This document shows positions 32,502-45,442 of a DNA stretch of 64,000 nt, piece after piece. The notes below the pieces were generated by a model. The model was not told where the DNA came from. It saw only the letters and a program-made list of their open reading frames with translations, and searched no databases. How positions within the stretch are numbered: position 1 is the stretch's first letter; each line of letters opens with the position of its first letter. A program made the translations under genes and the position numbers. The DNA is from Lojkania enalia (Eukaryota; Ascomycota; Dothideomycetes; Pleosporales), in contig ML986581.1 in NCBI GenBank assembly GCA_010094045.1, positions 62,001 through 126,000 of the forward strand, given 5' to 3'.

Positions 32502-33295
32502 GGATTATGGAAGAGGTTAGAAGAGGCATAGTGACCTGCATTACGTGACGGGCTTGTAGGATGCATAGATAGGTGGGAACGAGGATATACGTTGTCTGCC
32601 TAACATGGGAGATAAATAGGAATTTGAAATATCGCCGTATCTTTGGACTGTTATAGAATTTTCAATGTTTTGTTCGACTGGTTCTGTGCGTTCATTGTCT
32701 ACGAAGATCATTTACAACTGAAGACCTCTTTTCAAGTCGACCTTCGGTGTGACAAATGCTGTCGCGCAGCCTGACGGATGTGGAACTCGAAAATTTCAAT
32801 TGCGATGAGAATACTCGTACACAGAGCGTTTCGGGCAATCGAGCATCTAGAACGGTTCACTGGCGCCCTTTCTTTACAGTTGGAAGATATTGTTGGGGAT
32901 GATGTGAGGAACGTAAAAGCACCCATTAGGAAAGCCATGAAATATTATTGCCGCGTCAGAAATATACTAGGTGCTATATATTTTCTCCCGACGGATTTCG
33001 CCGGGACAAATAAGTGAATGCAAAGTCAGCGCGTGAGCTGCACGTGCCTCCCCACAATCGGCTTTCCATATCAGACTTAGTGCTCCCCGCATTAGGAGAC
33101 ATGGCGACAAAAGGAGTTAAGAAACCGAGCAATTCCACCTGTCACCGTGCGGAAGGCCGCCAAGCTACCCCCCTTAGGTCCCGTGCATCCATTGAACAAA
33201 CATGGACTTGCCCACATCGTGGAAATTCCCTTTTCAAAACTTTCGCGTCACTTCAGTCCGTACGTCTCTCTACCAACCACACCACTTGTCCTCCC
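32502..33295. other. Intergenic / upstream region of the Zn2Cys6 gene
   Basis: No supported gene. Confidence 0.4.
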
Positions 33296-35031
33296 ATGCG
33301 AGCTAAAGCCCAGCGCAGCAGAGCCTGCAATCAATGCCGAGAACGGAGAGTTAAGGTATGCTCATTCCCCACCCTTCGCGCACGTGTTGACTTAGGCACT
33401 GATATAGTGCGACGAGACTCCCGAATTCTGCCAGCAATGTAGACGGCTAGGCTTGAAGTGCTCTGGACCTATCCAAGGCTCTGTTATTATTGATATGACC
33501 GATAAGGTTGCAAAGCCTCGTCAACGGAGGAAAAGGGAACCAAAACCTAAGGTTGAAATTCCAGAAAAATCTGCTGCAGAGCAGCCAACCCAAGTGAAGC
33601 TTGCAAGAATTGAGACAGAGTCAAGGTATTCACTATCAATATTGCCGCTCAATCTCATTCTCGGAGGCCACTCCGCGCATTTGGGAGCCTGCCAACAGGA
33701 GGGAGATGACATGATCGAGGCAGTTCGGATGCACTACAGGCTTCCTATGCTATACCAGCCTTCACAGGCTGACGCTTTTGATCGTGCATTTATCTCACAT
33801 TATGTCGAGCTCAATCGAGGAGTCAGAACGCACAACACTGAGACACAAGTGGTAGCGGCATTACCTGGCTTACATACAAAAGCAACTAACCAAGCCCTAA
33901 AATTATCTGTTCGAGCGGCGACAATGGCTTTCTATGCTCAAGTGCACCAGAATACATCCATCCTTGCTGATTCACACCGTTGGTATACAAAGAGCCTTAA
34001 TTGCCAGAGACTGGCGCTCTCGAGACTTAATAAGAACTCCATACCCGATGAGGAAGAGCTCTTTGTACCGATAATCTTAGGTCTCTACGAGGTATATGCT
34101 GGTACTAGTCCAGCTAGTGTCTTCCAGCACCTCACAGCGTCAACAAGGATATTTCAGATGAGGGGCCCAAAGAATTGTAGCTCGGGGCCAGCTCATATAT
34201 TACTAAGAGCCATTCGAATTTCAGATGTACTTATCCCTATGATCTATTCTCGTCCTCACCGGATCAGGCAATGCTGATAGAGCATAGGGGCACAAAGCTG
34301 TTATATTCAATCAACCATCTATCTTATCCTCTTCGGAGTGGATGACTATCCCTTTTTCCACATATCCTAAGAATGCACATCAGCATCTAGCCGACATTCT
34401 ACTCAAAATTCCTGCGTGCATCGCCCTATCTGGAATAAACGGGAGCCTGGGCGGCGTCTTTGCACAACCAATCCCAAGGGGTACTGACCTTACGCTAATA
34501 GGGATCAGGTCAACTCAGCTATTACGCGACCTAGATGATTGGGCGGAAAAACATCCCCACCTTTGCGCATCGATACCGGTCGCACAAAATCTAAACTGGG
34601 ACATGAGGCATTCTGTGAGAGATCCGAACCCGGCAACGCCCACCTCGCCGGCATCGGTGCTTCCAGATTCTCTTGTTGCCTTGACTGCCGCTACGTACAA
34701 TGCCCTCCGTCTCATCCTGACGCTTCTTCACAACAAGGTCTCCCTGCCAATTCCATCAACGCACAAGCTGACCAATACGCAAGTGGATCCGTCGATCCCC
34801 AATGCTATAGCTACTGCTACATCATATTCAAAAGCTATCCTAGAAATTGTTACCTGTCTTGAGTTGGTACACCCTATAGGGTTTGATTTTATGAGATCTG
34901 TATTTCCATTGGTTGTGGTAGCAGTCCTAGGGCCACGCATAGAGGAGCAGGAAGTTGCGCGGGAAATGCTGGTCAGATGGGGGAAGAATCGAGGACTGGG
35001 CGGTCTCTGTGACAAGTGGACGAATAGCTGA
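33296..35031 (+). CDS. Zn(II)2Cys6 transcription factor
   Basis: Three exons (33296-33355, 33408-34226, 34288-35031) give 540 aa. The binuclear cluster is split by the first intron and is complete after splicing: Cys 11, 14, 21, 28, 31 and 38 in RACNQCRERRVKCDE and EFCQQCRRLGLKC. A basic linker follows (KPRQRRKREPKPK). The second intron (61 nt, GTACTT...CATAG) joins RISD to GHKAVIFNQPSIL and bypasses a stop. This is typical of fungus-specific regulators in which the zinc cluster binds CGG half-sites in DNA and the long C-terminal region takes the input. Targets are unknown. It lies tail to tail with the copper amine oxidase, so the pairing says little about regulation. Confidence 0.88.
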
Positions 35032-36195
35032 AGATCGAGCACTACATCTGGGGATATCGAATAGCCTTGCTAAAGGTGACAATCTCCAAAGGATCCTTCG
35101 GTTTTGGGACATACTGAACTCCAAATACTGTGATCGAATGAATTTCTGAGAGTAAAGACGGATTGCCATTTCCGTCGAAGATGTTAATTGGTACCTACGG
35201 TATTGACAAAATTCAGCTCGATTTACCACCGGATTTATTCTCAATCTACAGTCGAAAATCTCATGTAGAGTGGAAGGCTCCGAAGAGGCAGACTGTGACA
35301 AGGATGTTAGCGAATAAACATTCCGATATGTAGGTACGGCTCGCCAAATAGTCTAGTCATTTTCTGAACTGCCCCGGTTCCCTATGCAAAATGTTCCGGT
35401 CCAACAATAAGAATCCTCGGCCAAAATATTTCTTATTTTGCTCGAAGTAGTATCCGTTCCGCTCCTTGTAGCAGACGTTAAATTTCTCTCACTAGGATAC
35501 CAAAATCATTTTACCTGTTACGAATGGAGCGCTAAAGTGCTGTCTATTGGAGCATGCCATTGGGCCCGTAAACTGTAGTCATTGGGACTGGATGAGGTTA
35601 ATGGATATGTAATCAAAGCCAGCGATATGACTAGAGAATATTGAGAAAGGGTTATTTCATGACGTGCTAGTCTCATAAGGAAGTTCCACAACTAGTATAA
35701 GCTAGGCTAGGCTATCACTAAAGGAATTTGCGGAATATCGTAGATTAAAGCCTCTCTGGCAGTTAGCTTTGAACCGGCTTAATGACAGAAAGATTAGATG
35801 GAATTGATCGAAGGATGGAGGGATTGGAATAGATAAGGGAGCTCACAGGGTTTCTTGGTTCGTTACTACGCTTATAACGATACTCTATCGTCACGACAAA
35901 AGCTCTCATTATGTTTGACATCAACCTCCCTTATTCTTCCACCTGATGGGTGAAATTTTGTTTAAGGGTTATGGGAGCTGTGAAAGGTATTGAGAGATGT
36001 ATTTGCTGAATAAATTCTTAATGAGATAGTCGGTATACTAGTTTCTTGTCTTCGAGGACTGCCCCAGACCGGTATATGCGAGACATTACACGCCGCCTTA
36101 ACACAGTGGTTACAGCAAAACGGTTGACTTAAAATATATAACGGCTCCCGTCACTCTTCTAGAGCTAAAGAGCTGTAATAGATATGTTTTGAAGC
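35032..36195. other. Convergent intergenic region
   Basis: AT-rich, between two 3' ends. No supported feature. Confidence 0.45.
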
Positions 36196-38312
36196 TTACA
36201 ATCTGGACTTCTCCGCTTCCCGATCTATCCTCTCCAGATCCTTCTCACCTACCAACACACTCTTATTCCTCTCCTGCGTGGAAATCGGAACGTCCAACCC
36301 CGGATTCTTGTCAAAGAAATTGACCGGCTTCAAGCTAACGACCATCTTCTCGCAGGGCATGACAGGCCAATCCTCGATGCGCGGATTATGGGTCGAGCCG
36401 AAAGTATGCCAGACTACGATGTCCTCGTTCCTAATATTCGTCTCGGCTATGTTATCCTCCTGGCGGGATTTTATCCAAGAAGCGATTCCTTCGCCACCGA
36501 GTGACTGCATTGTGTGTGTCCCTGCAGCGAATAGCTCCTCGTCGGAGTGTCGTGTGACCCAGACAGCATGGGTTCCAAATTCGGATCTCTTAGCGTGGAA
36601 AGATGTTGGGTGAGCTAGAAGCATTTGGCTATAGCATGGTAGGAGCTTGAATCCCACAGGAGTGCTCGTTGTCGGATTGATAGAATTCTCATTGATGATT
36701 TTGAATGTGCGGTTCTTGCGATGATCAAGGTCTAATCCTATTTCCTCAGACAGAACTTTGGAGTCCGTAATGTATCCAACCCCAAAGGGATTAGAACTAT
36801 CTGGGAAGGCCATCGGAACTGACTCCTCCACCATGAGGGAATTCTGATAGCCGTCTAGAGCAGGATCGATGCGGAGACAGAAAAGATGTTGATGATAGGG
36901 AGCCATCACACCTGGAGCAACTACCGTCCCGAACGAAACCCTATCTCCAGTCTTTATTGGCGCTGTAGATAGTATACCAGTCGCGCGCACTTCATAATTG
37001 ATAGACGCGTCCTGGCCAAAGTAAAATATGAAAACATACTCATAATTGCTCACGGTGATGATAGTCTGGAGTACAAGAAGCCTTGATCTTGTAACCACCG
37101 CATTGCCTGTGCGGAAATTGGTATGCTTCCAAAGGATTCCGTCGTCGATTTCATGGCAGCAAACGACATTTGGCAACTTAAGTGGATCGCCGGAGTTGGT
37201 TACATGCCACGCATCAAAGTATTTGATATGGCCCAAGCAGTCACAGCCAAGCTTCAGGTTATTCGCGTTAACTCCTGCACCGTCATTTCCAAGATCGAAT
37301 GCGCCCTTGCGGGGGTACGGCACACGGGGGTCGCCATACGGGACAAACATCTCAGACAGAGATAGGCGGTAGAAGAGACTGCGATTGTCGTATCGGATAT
37401 CGTGGAGTGTAAGCCCTTCTCGATAATTGAAGCCCACACGCATAGTCCATTTTTCCCATGTTATATGATATCCGTTGATTTCAAAAGAAGGACCTTCGGG
37501 TTGTGTCACATGGAGCGGCTTTGTTGTTGTGCGTCGGTGGCCCACAAGATCCGGATGATATTCGCTTGAAGAGTGAATTTTACCATGGTCGTATGACTCC
37601 CGTCTGTGGTTGTCCAGATCGTTTCCTGTTAATGGTAATCTGAAGACTTTGGTAGTTTCGAGTGAGTCTGAAACTTCGGCAACAATGTCAAGAGGATATG
37701 CATAATAGTTTGCGTCCGTATGTTTTGAGAGGCGCATGTAAAACCAGCACTGGTAGGATTAAAGTTAGCCCATATTGCCCAATCCTAACACTTGTTCGTT
37801 TCTGGTATATATGGCACTAAAACCAAAAAGTGATGGTTACCCACCATTGTGATCCGCTCACTCATGTTGTTCATCCCGTCAGTCGCATATGTCCAAGGCT
37901 CTACAATGACTGTAGCACCCTGGGGCAAACGTAGTGCTTCAATCTCAGCTTGCACTTCACTATTCTGAAGACAGGCTAATTCAACTTGTTTCATGTACGC
38001 CGAGTCAACATGCGAGTGTCTTTCATGTAGCACTTCGTCACGAATGACATTTGCCGAATCAATATCGACGAGTAGTTCATGAAAGTTCTTATCGATATAG
38101 GCATGAACTTTTGCAATGCGCTTTGGAGAACCGCGTGGCTCAATCCCCAAATTCTCGGCGTCTAGGTACGCAATCAGTTCCTTTTTGGGCGGCTCGAAAA
38201 GAGTAATGACGCGATAGAGAAGTTCATTTCTGGGCTTCCAAGAGCGAACGACATTTGCTACTATCGCTATTTCCTCAGCGGAGAGGGGATCCAAAGGATG
38301 GCGTCGGAGCAT
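36196..38312 (-). CDS. Copper amine oxidase (topaquinone-dependent)
   Basis: Two exons (38312-37845 and 37749-36196) with a 95-nt intron give 673 aa, the normal length. N2/N3-type domains open the protein (HPLDPLSAEEIAIV). The catalytic domain shows the base Asp308 in KGAFDLGNDGAG and the topaquinone precursor Tyr392 in VSNYEYVF. Copper ligands are His442 and His444 (YHQHLFCLRID) and His610 (GSTHNPRIEDWPVM). The splice reads SERITMCWFYMRLSKHTDAN, which fixes the boundary. The enzyme oxidises primary amines to aldehydes with release of ammonia and hydrogen peroxide. With no signal peptide, it is probably peroxisomal or cytosolic. The last residues, EKSRL, end in SRL, a peroxisomal PTS1-type tripeptide. 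The amine substrate cannot be read from the sequence. Confidence 0.95.
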
Positions 38313-41273
38313 GTCCTGAATGTGCTAGACGAATTAGCAGATTTAACGTTTGTTGAAATGCTATTTGATAATATAAGTCGGAGGGGGCGTGATGTACTTT
38401 CTAGGGAGCCACAAGCATGTAACTTCCGAGAATCGGGCTTGGCATTGCCTTTCGAGGTATAGGGCGTACGCTAATAGTAATTTCGACTGGAACTACTTCG
38501 AAGGAAACTGCTCTATTCTCCTTTCGTAGTAATGAGCAATCTTAAGCGCACTTCTACGTTCCTCCGAGCAGCAATTATATCACATGCATTTGCCACACTT
38601 GTCATGCTTTCAACTAGTTTCTGTCACAGTAGCGCAACTTTTTTGGCAATCATAAAGCCGGTGATAAGATACTAACAAGCCGGGGAACTATTTGATTTTG
38701 TAGACTGAGGAGCTACGATCCTTTATGCATCATCGTAGCGCCCGAGAGAAAACTCAAGGGTCCGTAGTAAAGAACATCTAAAAATTCTTAACAGATATAT
38801 CTATACTAAACAGATCTTCCCTTTCGCCAAGACACTTAGAATCCTATCCGCCTACGTTCAATCCGTGTGCGTCTCCGTTGTACCGACATCGGTCGTGCTG
38901 GACTGTTCAGTTTCAGCTTTCCTCTCTTCTTCATTTGCGATACGCCGTGATTGACAGTAGTATCTCGAAGCGGTGTAGAAATATGCAAAGTAACTCGACC
39001 TAAAAAGCATTTTGGTTATATTAGATAGTTAGCACTTAAATTATTATAATCAGTGCTACGGACAACAATATGCAAAATGCTAATAGGCTAGAGGGAGCAC
39101 CATGCATCCTTTTATCGTGATATACATATGAAGTGTAGCATACTAAGAATTTTATTGGCACATTCAATCTGCCAAATCACGCACAGCAGATGCAGTTGAT
39201 ACAGTCCCTATAAATCTCCCCATACTCCGCTTCAAAATGAAAGTGAGACCTAAGCCCAGTAGCTGTACTCCAAGAAACCACAAATTTCGTCGCCATGATC
39301 ATCACGCAGTGCATCAAAAGTAGGTGAAGGTAGAACAGTATTGAGTTGATAATAGCGACAGTCATGGCAATTACTCGGGACACGTTGTAAAGATGATAGT
39401 CAACCTTCCAATCATCAAATGTCCTCCTTTGGCACCTTTGGGTAAATGAGGCCTTACATTCTCTCTGGCGAGCACTCTTCTAGTGGAATAACGTTGTAAC
39501 TCCATGAGATGGGTTCTCTCCATAAATGAGCAATATACGCTATAATGAGACCAGGCTCAATTGTTGAAAAAAAAAAAAAAAAAAAAAAAATTTTTCAAAA
39601 ATTACTGATTTCAGGAATGAGGCGCTCGCGAGAATGCTCACAATTTTTTCTTTTCCGGAGTCGGGGGCCCTACGGAGCTGGGATCGATTGTAGAGAAGTC
39701 CAAATAAAAGGGTCTACTTTGGTTCCGAGGGAGAGTCGACAAATGGCCTATATTCAGAAATGGTTTCTAGGAGGCCGTACCTAACGATTCAGAAATAGCA
39801 TGCTAGAAAGTTATGTTCTTTTTTTATAGACGCGGAAGAAGTCTGAAGAGCTTTTCCCCCACAAGAAACGGTAAGAAAAGAGTAGATAACAGATACTGAG
39901 TACTTAGAAGATCTAACGGCACTGAAGTCAGTCTGGTCTAGGTAAGACTATGCGCGGCGAAGTCACATCCCGACGGCGCAATATCTATGATTTTACCCAC
40001 AAATTCCGCCGTAGAACATAACGATGAACCGACCAGAAACAAGATAAACGGACTATGCCACATCTCAAGGGGAGCATAATGTCGCGTATCAGGGAGCATC
40101 AATTGCTGAGGCAAATATTAATGTATTGAAGGAGGGTAAGTGGCCTGCTTCGCTAGAAGCTGGTAATGGCGAGACTATATAGGCCTGAAAAACAGACCAA
40201 CTATAATAGGATAGTAGAGCATGTGACACATAACAATTGCGTGATGCAATATATCAACAAAAGTATTATCCCAAATACAGAGACTATAGCCAGCTGAAGA
40301 ACTTGAATCTCATAGGTAAGTCTGTTGTCAGTCTACGAAAGTTCTAGTTAATAATTTTGACCGTGTATTTACTCCAATAGTCTAAGGTATATCGACTCGA
40401 AAGACTACTACTCAATAGTTTCGGGAGCCACTAATATCGATCTCCGATCATCTCCAGCTTCCCCTCTAGCTCTCCCTATTCCCTTTTCCCTTATCCTCTT
40501 CCCTTATTACGTTCATGTGTCCTTATTCGCTCGCCGTTTTCACTTCCACTCCTTTTCCTTACTCTTTTTTCTTTCTTCTTGTCCGTTCTTTTTGTGGTGA
40601 GAGGCGAATCTTGTCTCAGGGAGGGAGATGAGGAGCTGAACTGGTTGATTGAAGATGGCCAGCGGGCCATATTTATGTACATGAAAAAGGGGTATATCAG
40701 CTGATATCCAGCGTGATATCCGGCGTGATATCGACCGTGATATCGTACGTCGATATCTGATACAGCTCGGCAGACTAGCCGAAAATCCCCGTGACATTTT
40801 TAGATCTTAATCCCCATCACATTCTCTATAATGATATCTTGGTATGTGTATACGCGATTTGTTTGGCGGCTAGTAAGGAAAGTCCTCATGAAGGACTGTG
40901 TACTGTGTATTAGGGATGGATGACAAAATGCATCTTAGATATACTAGGGTAGCACATCTCTGCAGAGATCAGCAGCATGAATTACCAGGTCCAGCAGATG
41001 AACGAGGCCCGAAACGAACTATGCGCTAGTAGTTTCATGTGGATAAATAATCCTATGTAAATTGATTAATGTTCGAGAGAAATCGTATGACGCAGATTGC
41101 TTATTGCATCCAAGTATTGAAAGAGTCTCCGAAATCTGGGCAAAATTAGTATAGATAGTCACAACATTATTGCAGGTCCAGCTTGCTGCTATTCGAGCTT
41201 GTTGTTATCTGGATTTACTGGCAATAAAAACTATAAGGAAGTTGCCTAGTAAGGTCGAACTAGACAGGTCGTG
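38313..41273. other. Long AT-rich intergenic region with simple repeats
   Basis: Contains a run of about 25 A at 39565-39590, a pyrimidine-rich stretch at about 40440-40590, and a 12-bp tandem repeat at 40698-40757. No gene is supported. Confidence 0.5.
40698..40757. repeat. Imperfect 12-bp tandem repeat, five units
   Basis: Five consecutive 12-mers share the core GATATC, as in AGCGTGATATCC, GGCGTGATATCG and ACCGTGATATCG. The first and last units are the most diverged. Because GATATC is a palindrome, the array can also fold back on itself. Origin and role are unknown. Confidence 0.75.
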
Positions 41274-42210
41274 ATATGCATAGGCGGCGGAGTAATATTC
41301 ATGAAGTGACGGCAAAAATCTTTAGAACCATCCAATTTAATTCGGCGTTGTCTCCCATTTCGGTATCCTGGAGATCTTTTGGTGAACGAGCATGAAGAGT
41401 CCCCTCTGATTGAAGCGCTAGGATGGCCTGATCCGTGATGCCCGCATCGCCTATTCTGCTGTCTTCGGTCCCCATCGTGTCTTTTAGTTGAAGTGGTAGA
41501 CATGAACATTATTAATTAAAACTACATAGCTTTATTACTACCTATATAGTGCATGGGATGGAGCTAGAAGGTTGTTGCTGCGTCTTTCTCATTTCTTCCC
41601 ACTGTCTCTTCTACCTTTGTGTCTTCAGTTAGCGATTGGAAGGCATAGGAGCTGAGGGGATCCCCGAATCCTTGACGGCGCCTGTGAGACACTTAGAACG
41701 CTATCAGACCCAATTTGGAGCGAAAGACGTCATTCGCTACCTCCAATTGTTTCTCATTGACATTATGGATGGACGTGAAGAATTCCTTTAACTCGTGAAC
41801 CTGCTCAGTCCCTAGTTACTAGCCTATAATTCCCAAACACCATTCGTCGATAATGAATAGTGAGGCGAAGATAACGACAGGAATACCGATTCCTTCCATT
41901 TGCTCAACTTTATTGCTAAACATGTTCTCTGTAATGTAGCGCGCACGATTTGTAGCCGTGGGATCATCTATGAGCTCGAGCAAAGTTTCCACCATCGTAA
42001 CCGCTTCAAATCTGTGTGGTGGCCACATGAGTGCAATGCAGAAGCAAAATCGGGATCTACATATCCGCCATCTTCTTCAACAGGAGCTTCGATGAGGGTC
42101 CATTATACCTCAAGAAATTTGATCCGGGGAGAGGCAGTCGAACAGTACCCTTATGGTCGAGCAAATGCTTTACTTTCTGGGCGCCTTCTTTTATGGCAAG
42201 ATTAAGTATA
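41274..42210 (-). pseudogene. Fragments of a decayed unknown gene
   Basis: The minus strand reads LNLAIKEGAQKVKHLLDHKG and TVRLPLPGSNFLRYNGPSSK from about 42205. It shifts frame near 42060 and continues EAVTMVETLLELIDDPTATN and GIGIPVVIFASLFIIDE until a TAG near 41820. After an unreadable stretch, a third block reads GTEDSRIGDAGITDQAILAL and DNAELNWMVLKIFAVTS near 41310-41470. The blocks are protein-like but broken by stops and frameshifts. The family is unknown. Confidence 0.45.
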
Positions 42211-43784
42211 AATATATAATTTCTGTAACATCCTAGTCGCCCAGGTAATGACTCGGAGTCAACCTGATGATCGTCCTTTGAGTCGTCAGCTGTGCACCCT
42301 ATGGATACGGTGAAATATTCTTTTACGCTCCTTTACCGTCCTAGGGGATATAGGGTGAAATTTGCTCGCAGATGTGCGTAGCAATATTCACCCTAGTGAA
42401 AAGAACCTTAAACTCTCGAAATTACTCACTTACATTACAGTATATATATTATACCCTTCTTTCCAGCAGCTTTTACCCTGCGCTAGGATGTAAAGTTAAC
42501 GTTTAAATACTATTAAAACCAATTGCCAATTTTTATTACTTAACATTGCAAGGCTATCAACCCCCTTCTAGCCTTTTTTAGTAGCCGATCTTATCATCTC
42601 TCCTTCCTCTATGTTAATTATCGGGGCAGATGAGGAGGAAAGGCTGTGTTGATTCACATCTATGGAGGATCAGGGTTATTTATACTGTCTATCCTAGGTA
42701 TCACATGATATCAGGGCTAATCCATAATAGGGATCGTGCGGTACATATAACCTTACACTCTATAACTGCATTTAGCACCTATTAGGTCTTAACTTGTGGA
42801 TTTATATCGGCTTCAGGATGTAAAGTTAATATATGAATATCGTAGAAAGCGATGAACGATTCTAACTACTTGAAATCTGAAGGTTTCCGTTTAAACTAAG
42901 CAGACCCCAAGATTGGGGTAAATAGAATCAGGTATTATCTTCTAAGATATTGCCTCGATTTTCAGTTTGTGGGCGGCAAATTTGACTTTATATACTAAAG
43001 AATGCACCGCCTCGGGCCGCATTATAATCAACAGTCCACATGTACCACTATTATTGCCTCAGTGAAAAGGCTGAGATTCGCAAGCCTCTAGCAAATTCTA
43101 ACTAATTATTCCTTGGTGCTTTTATATACAGAACAAAAGACTTTGAGATATATATATCTCACGAGTTAGCGATTTGTTATATAATATCGGGTCATCAATA
43201 TATCCTTTTAAGCCCTTACTTCCTCTAGAATATAACAGCAATGGATATGAGGCACATAAGCCGTTCTATTTCTCATTGACTGTACTTTATGTTTTCCATC
43301 CCCCCCCAAGATGACCACCCCGAGCGGAGTTTATCCGACCCAATGTTTCGCGGACGAAGTGTGAAGACTAGGAAAAGTACTAATACTTAGCTTATCGGTT
43401 TGGTGACTGTAGATCTCTTAAAATTAGTGAATATGCACTGAGGATTTACTATTTGGACTAGTAGAATAATGTGGCTGTGACAGAATTATGCGATCACCCA
43501 TTGCTTGATAATGTTACGGCTAAGCTATTCACAGTTAGCCCCTTGGCAGGTCCAGGGATATATATGTAGCATGTCTCGCATTTCTAGTCAATAGACGCAG
43601 TTTTTCCAACCCTCATCAGAGCCAGCCAGCTCTGACAGATAAAGCTACGCTCATATGTACATTGCCATTTTCTCACGTACTAGTTTTCCCCATTTTGAAG
43701 AATCCCTTATAGTAAATAGCCTGCTATATACATCCTGAAGTGCCACACTATCATTGTTCAATTCCTCCATCACGTGCTCGTGGT
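42211..43784. other. AT-rich intergenic region with inverted and direct repeats
   Basis: Holds the inverted repeat at 42351-42395 and two copies of AGGATGTAAAGTTAA at 42485-42499 and 42815-42829, whose following 20 bases are also related through transitions. No gene is supported. Confidence 0.5.
42351..42395. repeat. Inverted repeat / hairpin
   Basis: The arms 42351-42366 (TAGGGTGAAATTTGCT) and 42380-42395 (AGCAATATTCACCCTA) pair over 16 bp with two mismatches around a 13-nt loop. It could be a transposon terminus or a folded element; nothing around it decides. Confidence 0.65.
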
Positions 43785-45385
43785 TCAAGGCTGCTTGAAT
43801 GTCGAGCCGATGGGACCGAACTTGATGTTCGAATATTTGACCTGAGCATTGGCATTCTGGCTTTCCACATCAGCTGGCACACCAGAAGTGATTGGGCAAT
43901 CTCCTCTGGCGGCGCCAGGGAACGAAGCATCCTTGTCGGTAGGATAAGTACTGTCAAGCCACAGCATGTTTGCATAATGATCATCCCAGAGACTCATGAC
44001 AAGAACCATGCCCTTAGCCATACCTTGGGCCATGGATCGCATTCCTGGGAAGATTAGCTTTGAAGATATTAGATGCAGAGTAGACCTACCTCCGTGATCC
44101 TTGAATGGGTATACGTCCTCTTGGTTAGCCTTGTTCTCGGCATCACACCACTGCTGGGTGATTGAATTGCCCGTAATGCCTTTAGTCTTCGGCTGAGGGT
44201 TTTCAATTACCTTGCCGTTCTGAACGTAGAAGCGTTTGATCTCGCTGAGATTGCTGCCAGATCCGAGAAACTGTGTGACAACTGTGAATGGCTTGCTAGT
44301 ATCAACTGTCTTCCCTTTGCCGTAAAAGTCTGTAACACCCAAACGGTATGGGTTGAAGTCGCCTGGAAGTGTCAGTCAGTGTCTTATCTTAAGGATATAG
44401 AGACTTACATCCATTGGGATCGCATGGCCCAGCGTATCGGGTGTCTGAATATGTTCCGCCACAATTCTCGCCTGAGCATTCAGAGAAGGAGACGGTATCG
44501 CAAGAGTGCGGGGTAAGGGCAGTTGAGATTGAATTTGCCTCCCAGACATCCATCTCAGCGCTGAGTCCGTCAGCATACTTATCTAGGTGATTGTTCTCGA
44601 AATACCTACCAGCATGCTCCACGTTCACCAACGCCGGCGTTCTGATCGTTGGAAGATGGCTGCCAACCAGCCGCATTGGCCTGGGAGTAGAATTAGTACT
44701 GTTTAGCTTCAAGGCAGTGCCATCATACCTTCCCGTTGATGAACTTTAAGTCTCTTGGACACTGTCCGTCGCAATAGCCAGTTCCGTATTTTGCGCCAGC
44801 CGTTCCTTGGCCCTTGGAGTCCATGACCACGAAGTAGAGAGCGCCATTGAGTCCACAGGGTAGTTGGCTAACATCCACATCGAAGGTAAACTCATTGCCA
44901 ATCAAGTTGAACATCTGGTATGTATTGGTATCCTTCATAAGGTAGGTTCGAGACCCAATGTTGGTTGAGTAGCTGCCTTTAGTGACAAATTTAAGTGTTA
45001 AGGCGCTGCTGCTCGTCGTAATACCGTACGTGGCGGAATAATCTGCGCCCTCGACCACGCAGTTGGAGGAACATTTATCATTATCGGAACAATTGGTCGT
45101 GTCCCAGGTGTTACCATCGTAGCAATTCTTGTAGTCGCCTTTGACCTGTCATTTTGTAAGAGTTTCCGTAACAGCGCGAACAATTAATTTACATACATGT
45201 AGCCAGCGCCAATTGGCATCAATGACAATCTCTCCGTTCACGGTCCTACAATTGCTACCACCAGTGCCGGAACATTGTTGCCATGTCAATTTGGGATGGG
45301 TTTCAGTTTGGTAACTGCCAACGCCTTGGCCCGAGACCAAAGATGTTGCGAAAATAGAACCAAGTAGGAACGCGCGGGAAAGCAT
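43785..45385 (-). CDS. Secreted GH7 cellobiohydrolase (CBH I core, no CBM)
   Basis: Six exons (45385-45197, 45145-44729, 44680-44610, 44560-44409, 44362-44090, 44044-43785) with introns of 45-51 nt give 453 aa. A signal peptide ([19 protein letters not shown]) precedes mature [19 protein letters not shown]. The GH7 active site [11 protein letters not shown] has nucleophile Glu228, Asp230 and acid/base Glu233. The protein ends with [18 protein letters not shown], the CBH I-type C-terminal signature, and stops there, so there is no linker or carbohydrate-binding module. It hydrolyses cellulose processively from reducing ends, releasing cellobiose. Paired Cys and loop segments ([26 protein letters not shown]) match cellobiohydrolases more than endoglucanases. 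All joins restore known conserved sequence. It would be expected to be induced by cellulose. Confidence 0.95.
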
Positions 45386-45442
45386 CTTAGCAACTGCAAG
45401 AGTATAGAGGAACAGTGTACCAGTAGGTTGTGAGCATCGCAG

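Noticed and set aside
33296..38312. Metabolite or amine-catabolism cluster (Zn2Cys6 regulator plus amine oxidase)
   Set aside because: The two genes are tail to tail over a kilobase apart, with no transporter or core enzyme beside them.
39177..39383. Hydrophobic 68-codon minus-strand frame
   Set aside because: Could mimic a membrane protein, but has no flanking exons or conserved motif.
39540..39600. Poly-A run as the tail of an inserted retroposed transcript
   Set aside because: No coding sequence or target-site duplication can be seen next to it; a simple A-tract is enough.
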